From positions 1-64,000 of the forward strand of contig DVIT01000014.1 in assembly GCA_018711005.1 (NCBI GenBank): DNA of 64,000 bases. Direction: 5' to 3'. The notes beneath the pieces were generated by a model. The model was not told the DNA's origin, ran no database searches, and saw only the letters and a list, made by a program, of their open reading frames with translations. A program made the position numbers and the translations under genes. This document shows positions 61,563 through 64,000 of this stretch, in pieces. The first letter of the stretch is position 1, and each line of letters starts with the position of its first letter. Origin of the DNA: Candidatus Scybalocola faecigallinarum. GTDB lineage: Bacteria > Bacillota > Clostridia > Lachnospirales > Lachnospiraceae.

Positions 61563-64000
61563 CTAATAAACTTCTTCGTTGATCTTTGTCTTTACACCCT
61601 CGCGGACATCCTTGCCGTAGGGGAAGGCCACATAATCTTCTGCGGTTACAGCATCATTGGTGATCTCCATATAGCCGCCAAGAACCTTTCCTGTCACAAC
61701 TGTGCGCCGCTCAAGACGGCCGTCGCTGCCGGCGACATAGACACAGGACTGTCCGTTATCTTCAGTAAGAATATAGGCCTTTGACAAATAAATATTTTCT
61801 CCCGTCATTGTAGGATCAGTATAGCCGCTGTTATTTCCGGTAGTGATCTCTACATTTTCGTTTTCCATAAGGCCTTCCGGCGGATTATCAATCAGGGCAA
61901 TAAACGGGTAATTGGAAGAATTGGGGTTCTTTCCGTAAGTATCCGCATTGGCTGTGGGATAGGGCGAAACCTCTTTGATGGTTGCATCAAAGGAAGATCC
62001 GGTGTTCCAGGACATGGCTGAAATGGTCTGGCCTACGGTCAGTGTTCCAAGATCCAGCTCGTTGATGGTTCCTGTTAAATAAAGTCCTTCGGTGCTGTTA
62101 ATGGTCATAAACGGTTCGGATGTATTTGTATTTTCATCCAGTGTCTGCATGTCTGTAACGACACCATTGACAATACTGGTTACTGTGGCGTTATTCAGCT
62201 GGTTTTGAAGCTTGGCCAGATCCAGCTGTGCCTGGCGTTTTTGTGTTTCAAGACGGCTCAGCTCCAGCTGCTTTGCGGTGAGCATATCCTTGATTTCTTC
62301 TGCAGTGTAGGATGGGCCGCCGCCAATATCAATACCGCCTCCCCAGTTTCCGTCGCCCCAGTCACCGCCGCTAATGTCGGAGCTTTCTTCCGGCTTCTCA
62401 TTTAAGGCAATGCCGTTGGCGATAAAATCAGCAATGGGCGTATCAATGGCACTTTCTGAAGGTGCTTCCATTTTGCTGCCATCCAGGGTGATCCAGCTGG
62501 CATGGCCTTCGATCTTTAAAATAACAGTCATTTTGTTTTCGCGGATATGATTAATAAAATCTTTGGTGATCACAGTGGATTCATCACAATAGATTTCGTA
62601 AACATCCCGGTGGTCATGGGACACATCCAAAGGCGTATCTTTGTCCAGCTCTTTGATGGGTTCCTGGGTAAGCTCCAGTTCATTGGCCATAAAGTCGGCC
62701 AATGTTGTGGCCACAGAGGTTACATAGGGCAATGGCAGGGATGCCGGATCCAGGGTACATGTTTCCTCGGTATCGCTGAGCCATATGGCCGTACTTAACG
62801 GGGTGCCGTTTTCATTCTCACTGCCGTCAGCATTACGTCCAAGAAGGATATAAATAAACTCCGGCGTGATCTGTGTCTGGGATGCGGCGCTGATCAGGAT
62901 CGTCCTTCCGGCGGATAAGGCCTGGGGATAGGTTTCAAAAAAAGTCTTATCCAGCAAGGCAAGCTCATCCACAGGCATCTGGCCTTCTTTTTCGATAAAC
63001 TGCTGCAGCGTACACTCTTTTTGGGTATTGATAAAGGGTTCGCTGAATTTACTGCCGTCTAAAAGCACAGCAGGGGTGCCGTCACTAAATGTAAGGAGCA
63101 GTTTTTTGGGAGGTACCGGCATGGTCTGACCGGGATTTTCCGGATCCGGGATTTCTTCCATATCGGATCCGTCAGCATTTTTACCGCGGATCAGGTTAAT
63201 AAACTCCGGTGTGATCTTTGTAGTCAGGCTGCATGGGATGATCATAGCCCCTTCTTCATTGACCGTGTTTTCGTACTTTGTAAAATCAAAATCCTTGTCT
63301 AAAACTTCCTCAAAAACATCGGCTTCCGATTCGCTTTCCGATTCTCCAACGCTTTCCGATTCACTTTCAGACTGGCTTTCCGATTCTCCCGTACTTTCAG
63401 ACTCGCTTTCAGGCGGAATTTCCGATTCCCCGGGAGTGTCCGGTGTTTGAGATTCCGGCGGGGGCGGCGTGGTTTCCGGTGTCTGGGACGTTTCCGGAGG
63501 CTGGGTTGTATCCGGCGTCTGGGTTGTATCCGGCGTCTGGGAACTTTCCGGGGTCTGCGCGGTTTCCGGTGCCTGGGATTCGGATGTTGGCACTGTTTCG
63601 GAGGAAACCTGGGCAGAGGTGGCAATCACCTTAGGCGCTGCGGAAGTAATATTTGTATTATTATCTTCAACGTCTGCGTCCGGTGTTGTTACCGGATTAT
63701 CGATGGAAATGCCGCCGGAGGGCACAACGCCCTTTTTCAGGCTTTGAATGTCTTTGTTGGCCTGGTCAATATTCATTTCAATGGTCTGTATATCCAGCTT
63801 TTTTGTTTCAATGTCCAGCTCGATCAGCTCGGTGTCGTACTGTATTAACGGAGTACCCACAGTAACCGTATCGCCGGCCTGGACGAAAATATCTTTCACT
63901 GTGGCATCGCTTTCCAGATAAATGGTCTGGCTTACATCTGAGGTAACTCTGCCGTAAGAGCTGGAATAGCCGTCATAATTATACGTGGATACGTTTGTTA
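61563..64000 (-). CDS. Efflux adaptor (HlyD/MacA-like) with very large insertion, 5' end outside the window
   Basis: The frame stays open from 63899 to the window edge (reading TNVSTYNYDGYSSSYGRVTSDVSQTIYLE), so the gene continues upstream. At least 811 residues against 350-450 for the family. A lipoyl half (VKDIFVQAGDTVTVGTPLIQYD), a coiled-coil arm (DIETKKLDIQTIEMNI), then about 430 inserted residues: Thr/Pro/Gln- and Ser/Glu-rich linkers and three related beta units (TPEFINLIRGKNADGS, TPEFIYILLGRNADGS, ITKDFINHIRENKMT), before the returning coil (AKQLELSRLETQKRQAQLDLAKLQNQL), the second lipoyl half and the membrane-proximal domain. It should join the MacB-like permease to an extracellular partner. 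Confidence 0.9.
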   Translation of the reverse strand, partial: TNVSTYNYDGYSSSYGRVTSDVSQTIYLESDATVKDIFVQAGDTVTVGTPLIQYDTELIELDIETKKLDIQTIEMNIDQANKDIQSLKKGVVPSGGISIDNPVTTPDADVEDNNTNITSAAPKVIATSAQVSSETVPTSESQAPETAQTPESSQTPDTTQTPDTTQPPETSQTPETTPPPPESQTPDTPGESEIPPESESESTGESESQSESESESVGESESESEADVFEEVLDKDFDFTKYENTVNEEGAMIIPCSLTTKITPEFINLIRGKNADGSDMEEIPDPENPGQTMPVPPKKLLLTFSDGTPAVLLDGSKFSEPFINTQKECTLQQFIEKEGQMPVDELALLDKTFFETYPQALSAGRTILISAASQTQITPEFIYILLGRNADGSENENGTPLSTAIWLSDTEETCTLDPASLPLPYVTSVATTLADFMANELELTQEPIKELDKDTPLDVSHDHRDVYEIYCDESTVITKDFINHIRENKMTVILKIEGHASWITLDGSKMEAPSESAIDTPIADFIANGIALNEKPEESSDISGGDWGDGNWGGGIDIGGGPSYTAEEIKDMLTAKQLELSRLETQKRQAQLDLAKLQNQLNNATVTSIVNGVVTDMQTLDENTNTSEPFMTINSTEGLYLTGTINELDLGTLTVGQTISAMSWNTGSSFDATIKEVSPYPTANADTYGKNPNSSNYPFIALIDNPPEGLMENENVEITTGNNSGYTDPTMTGENIYLSKAYILTEDNGQSCVYVAGSDGRLERRTVVTGKVLGGYMEITNDAVTAEDYVAFPYGKDVREGVKTKINEEVY

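Noticed and set aside
63443-63750. Short repeated units that look like a CRISPR or tandem array
   Set aside because: They are in-frame codon repeats for Thr/Pro/Gln- and Ser/Glu-rich linkers of the adaptor protein; there are no constant repeats with unique spacers.

Overview
The window looks like a chromosomal stretch from a low-to-mid GC Firmicute of the class Clostridia, most probably a Lachnospiraceae-type gut anaerobe. The reasons are AGGAGG ribosome-binding sites, two T-box leaders, Bce-type and 7TM-type two-component systems, DUF1848 and DUF5685 proteins, the anaerobic (ThiH) thiazole route and a eukaryote-like ProRS. I see no rRNA, tRNA, CRISPR array or intact insertion sequence.

Layout. 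1-2.7 kb: non-coding accessory DNA with a type I toxin-like peptide, a TipA-type MerR regulator and an orphan gene. 2.8-4.4 kb: a sodium symporter behind a structured leader. 4.4-10.6 kb: an ABC export system with a lipoprotein, divergent from a response regulator and histidine kinase; both promoters carry the same 11-bp-period repeat at the same distance from the -10 box. 10.7-12.4 kb: a zinc-ribbon/TPR/WG-repeat membrane protein. 12.6-15.7 kb: a tryptophan-type ABC importer under a Trp-specifier T-box.

15.8-28.8 kb is the most interesting part: a probable operon of a dimodular NRPS (C-A-T-C-A-T-reductase), a 7TM sensor kinase, an HD-GYP response regulator, a stand-alone acyl-activating enzyme and a free carrier protein. 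The simplest reading is an N-acylated dipeptide aldehyde (or the imine/pyrazinone derived from it), made under control of its own signalling pair. A perfect 13-bp palindrome and a direct repeat lie upstream.

28.9-32.7 kb: a pseudouridine synthase, an AI-2E family permease and a small cassette around a coiled-coil/zinc-metallopeptidase protein that looks like a secreted effector. 32.7-38.6 kb: a Pro T-box with proS, an orphan gene, uvrB and a DUF1848 protein. 38.6-43.7 kb: a GNAT enzyme and a complete Bce-type antimicrobial-peptide sensing and detoxification module. 43.7-47.7 kb: thiS-thiF-thiG-thiH-thiE for thiazole synthesis, with a repeated 52-bp leader unit before both thiS and thiG and no recognisable TPP riboswitch.

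47.9-53.1 kb: a lipoprotein, an intergenic stretch with a 119-nt inverted-repeat-bounded structured element, a DUF5685/J-domain fusion, an isochorismatase-family hydrolase and pncB. 53.3-60.1 kb: a CapA-like protein, clpB, a YbaK-type tRNA-editing protein, a ribbon-helix-helix protein and an SPFH protein. 60.2-64 kb: a MacB-like permease and an unusually enlarged adaptor that runs off the window edge.
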